From: CAILZL01 sp963748005
GTDB taxonomy: Bacteria; Pseudomonadota; Gammaproteobacteria; Steroidobacterales; Steroidobacteraceae
DNA: 64,000 bases
Assembly: GCA_963748005.1 (NCBI GenBank)
Contig: CAVVHH010000002.1
Location: 1,798,001-1,862,000, forward strand
Reading direction: 5' to 3'
The notes beneath the pieces are model-generated. The model saw nothing but the letters and a program-made list of their open reading frames with translations. It did not search any database and was not told where the DNA came from. Below, piece by piece: positions 63,107-64,000 of this stretch (the first letter of the stretch is position 1; each line of letters begins with the position of its first letter). The translations under genes were made by a program, and so were the position numbers.

Positions 63107-63601
63107 AAATTATGCTTTCCGCGGGAAATACCTAAGGATTTACTAGAACTTGGGCAGGTTAGCCGGTTGCGGCCCGGCTGACGAGAGGCGAAAAAAAAGC
63201 CCCAATCAAGGGGCTTTTTTCAATTCTTTTTTGTTTTTCTTCTAGTAATACAGGCTGGGTGTGTTTTTTTTACTACAGCCTGGGTTTTTCCTCCCCGAAT
63301 ACCACCGCCTGTCCGTTGGTCGGTTGGAGCCAGTTAAGGCTCTATCCCCCCGCAGCATGTGCTGCACCATCATCCCCGCTTCTCTACCGTTTGTGGGAGG
63401 CGAGACTAAGGGTTCTGTTGCGTCTTGTAAACACATTTGTAACATTTGACCCACAGAATAATACCTGCAGATACAGTTATTTAGGGCGGTCTTGATTGTA
63501 CTTGTCGGCAAGCGGGTACATGTGCTTGGTGATTTTCAGTCCCACAATTTCACAGTGTTGCACTAAAGCAGCATCTTGATGCGCAGCAACAGTGAGTCGA
63601 T
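63107..63601. other. 495-bp gene-poor interval
   Basis: Between the OsmC gene and the EmrB-type gene, both minus strand. It contains a bidirectional terminator (63193-63220). Two 9-base near-repeats, AGGCTGGGT and AGCCTGGGT, lie at about 63251 and 63277. A moderately AT-rich stretch spans about 63420-63480. Open frames of 78-89 codons on both strands have no protein-like character. A small untranslated RNA is possible but I cannot support one. Confidence 0.5.
63193..63220. terminator. Bidirectional intrinsic terminator
   Basis: GCCCC (63199-63203) pairs with GGGGC (63210-63214), with an AATCAA loop. Six A's on the left pair with six T's on the right, extending the stem and giving a T tract on either strand. 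It should stop transcription coming from the EmrB-type gene toward the OsmC operon. Confidence 0.85.
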
Positions 63602-64000
63602 TCAATGCATGCCACCGCCTGCTTTGGACAGGAACGGTGGTCGGGCAAACCACACAATTGGGACCAGGAGAATGAAGATCACTGCGTACATTACGTAGAT
63701 GTCATTCACGGCCAATGTCGAGGCCTGCTGTGTAATGACGCGCTCTACATAGGTCAGCGACTGGGTATCAGATATACCCAAAGCACCCAATGCCTGTTGA
63801 GTCTGCATCCAGCCGGGTGAATCCGGACGAATGTGTTCGGTCAGCACGGCATGATGAAAATCCTGGCGATCATTCCACAGCCAGATCGACACGGCTGTGG
63901 AAATGCTGCCGGCGATAGTACGCAGGAAGTTGCTTAATCCGGCAGCGGAGGCCAGCTCATGAGGCTTGATGTTGGACATCAGAATCTGGTTCAGCGGCAG
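63602..64000 (-). CDS. EmrB/QacA-type (DHA2) MFS transporter, partial
   Basis: The C-terminal 132 residues of a fourteen-helix DHA2 drug exporter; the 5' part lies beyond the window edge. The visible region includes the family's LPLNQILMSNIKPHELASAA segment and GLSNFLRTIAGSISTAVSIWLW, then the periplasmic loop and the last helix (MYAVIFILLVPIVWFARPPF). It probably works with an EmrA-type adaptor. Confidence 0.93.
   Translation of the reverse strand: MPLNQILMSNIKPHELASAAGLSNFLRTIAGSISTAVSIWLWNDRQDFHHAVLTEHIRPDSPGWMQTQQALGALGISDTQSLTYVERVITQQASTLAVNDIYVMYAVIFILLVPIVWFARPPFLSKAGGGMH

Noticed and set aside
63242..63511. 89-codon minus-strand frame before the OsmC operon
   Set aside because: Composition not protein-like, no ribosome-binding site, overlaps equally open frames on the other strand.

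Overview
The window is a GC-rich stretch (by eye roughly 58-60 % G+C) of a Gram-negative chromosome. Gene content points to a gammaproteobacterium of the Xanthomonadales/Nevskiales/Steroidobacterales type: GltBD glutamate synthase, MscL, a DUF3025 protein, a Bcr/CflA exporter, a large TonB-dependent receptor, an SCE4755-type LPMO-like protein, a tripartite tricarboxylate transporter and abundant REP-like palindromes. This placement is inference; no rRNA or marker gene is present to fix it. I saw no tRNA, rRNA, CRISPR array, prophage or intact insertion sequence.

Layout. 0.1-4.7 kb: signalling block with a membrane-anchored receiver protein coupled to a YheT-like hydrolase, converging on a receiver-PAS-GGDEF-EAL protein that is itself coupled to a possible 40-aa ORF. 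4.9-8.4 kb: glycerophosphodiester use (GDPD, FAD glycerol-3-phosphate dehydrogenase, FGGY kinase). 8.6-9.6 kb: bactofilin and a small orphan. 9.9-16.2 kb: gltB-gltD. 16.3-19.1 kb: mscL, pyrF, a PhzF-family protein and an exported PEBP-like protein. 19.2-23.5 kb: acetyltransferase, an M16 peptidase pair (one catalytic, one lacking the zinc site) and an exported methyltransferase-like protein. 23.6-34.6 kb: mixed housekeeping and accessory genes: TPR/2OG-dioxygenase fusion, GST, MoeB-rhodanese and MoaD-like proteins separated by an orphan membrane protein, DUF559, Asp-box protein, EamA and Bcr/CflA transporters, YkgJ and DUF3025 proteins.

34.6-50.4 kb is the most distinctive part, an apparent uptake-and-degradation island. 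It holds a minus-strand set of exported proteins (LPMO-like, alpha/beta hydrolase, amidohydrolase), an exported HbpS/GlcG protein, a lipoprotein, a LysR regulator, an exported amidohydrolase, a 940-aa TonB-dependent receptor and, divergently, an operon VOC - amidohydrolase - TctC - TctB - TctA - DapA-family lyase, closed by a small Rieske ferredoxin. Together this looks like outer-membrane import, periplasmic hydrolysis, secondary transport and cytoplasmic breakdown of one unidentified (probably carboxylated, possibly aromatic) substrate. An unusual cluster of 12-bp tandem repeats lies in the divergent promoter region.

50.5-64 kb: PPOX-GAF regulator-like pair, exported cytochrome c, GH17 membrane protein, glutathione-dependent formaldehyde detoxification (AdhC/FghA) plus a quinone oxidoreductase, redoxin, amino-acid permease, LysR-MFS-OsmC run and the 3' end of an EmrB-type transporter cut by the window edge.

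A window-wide theme is that at least five families of palindromic repeats sit almost always within a few bases to about 55 bases downstream of stop codons; several stop codons lie inside a repeat.
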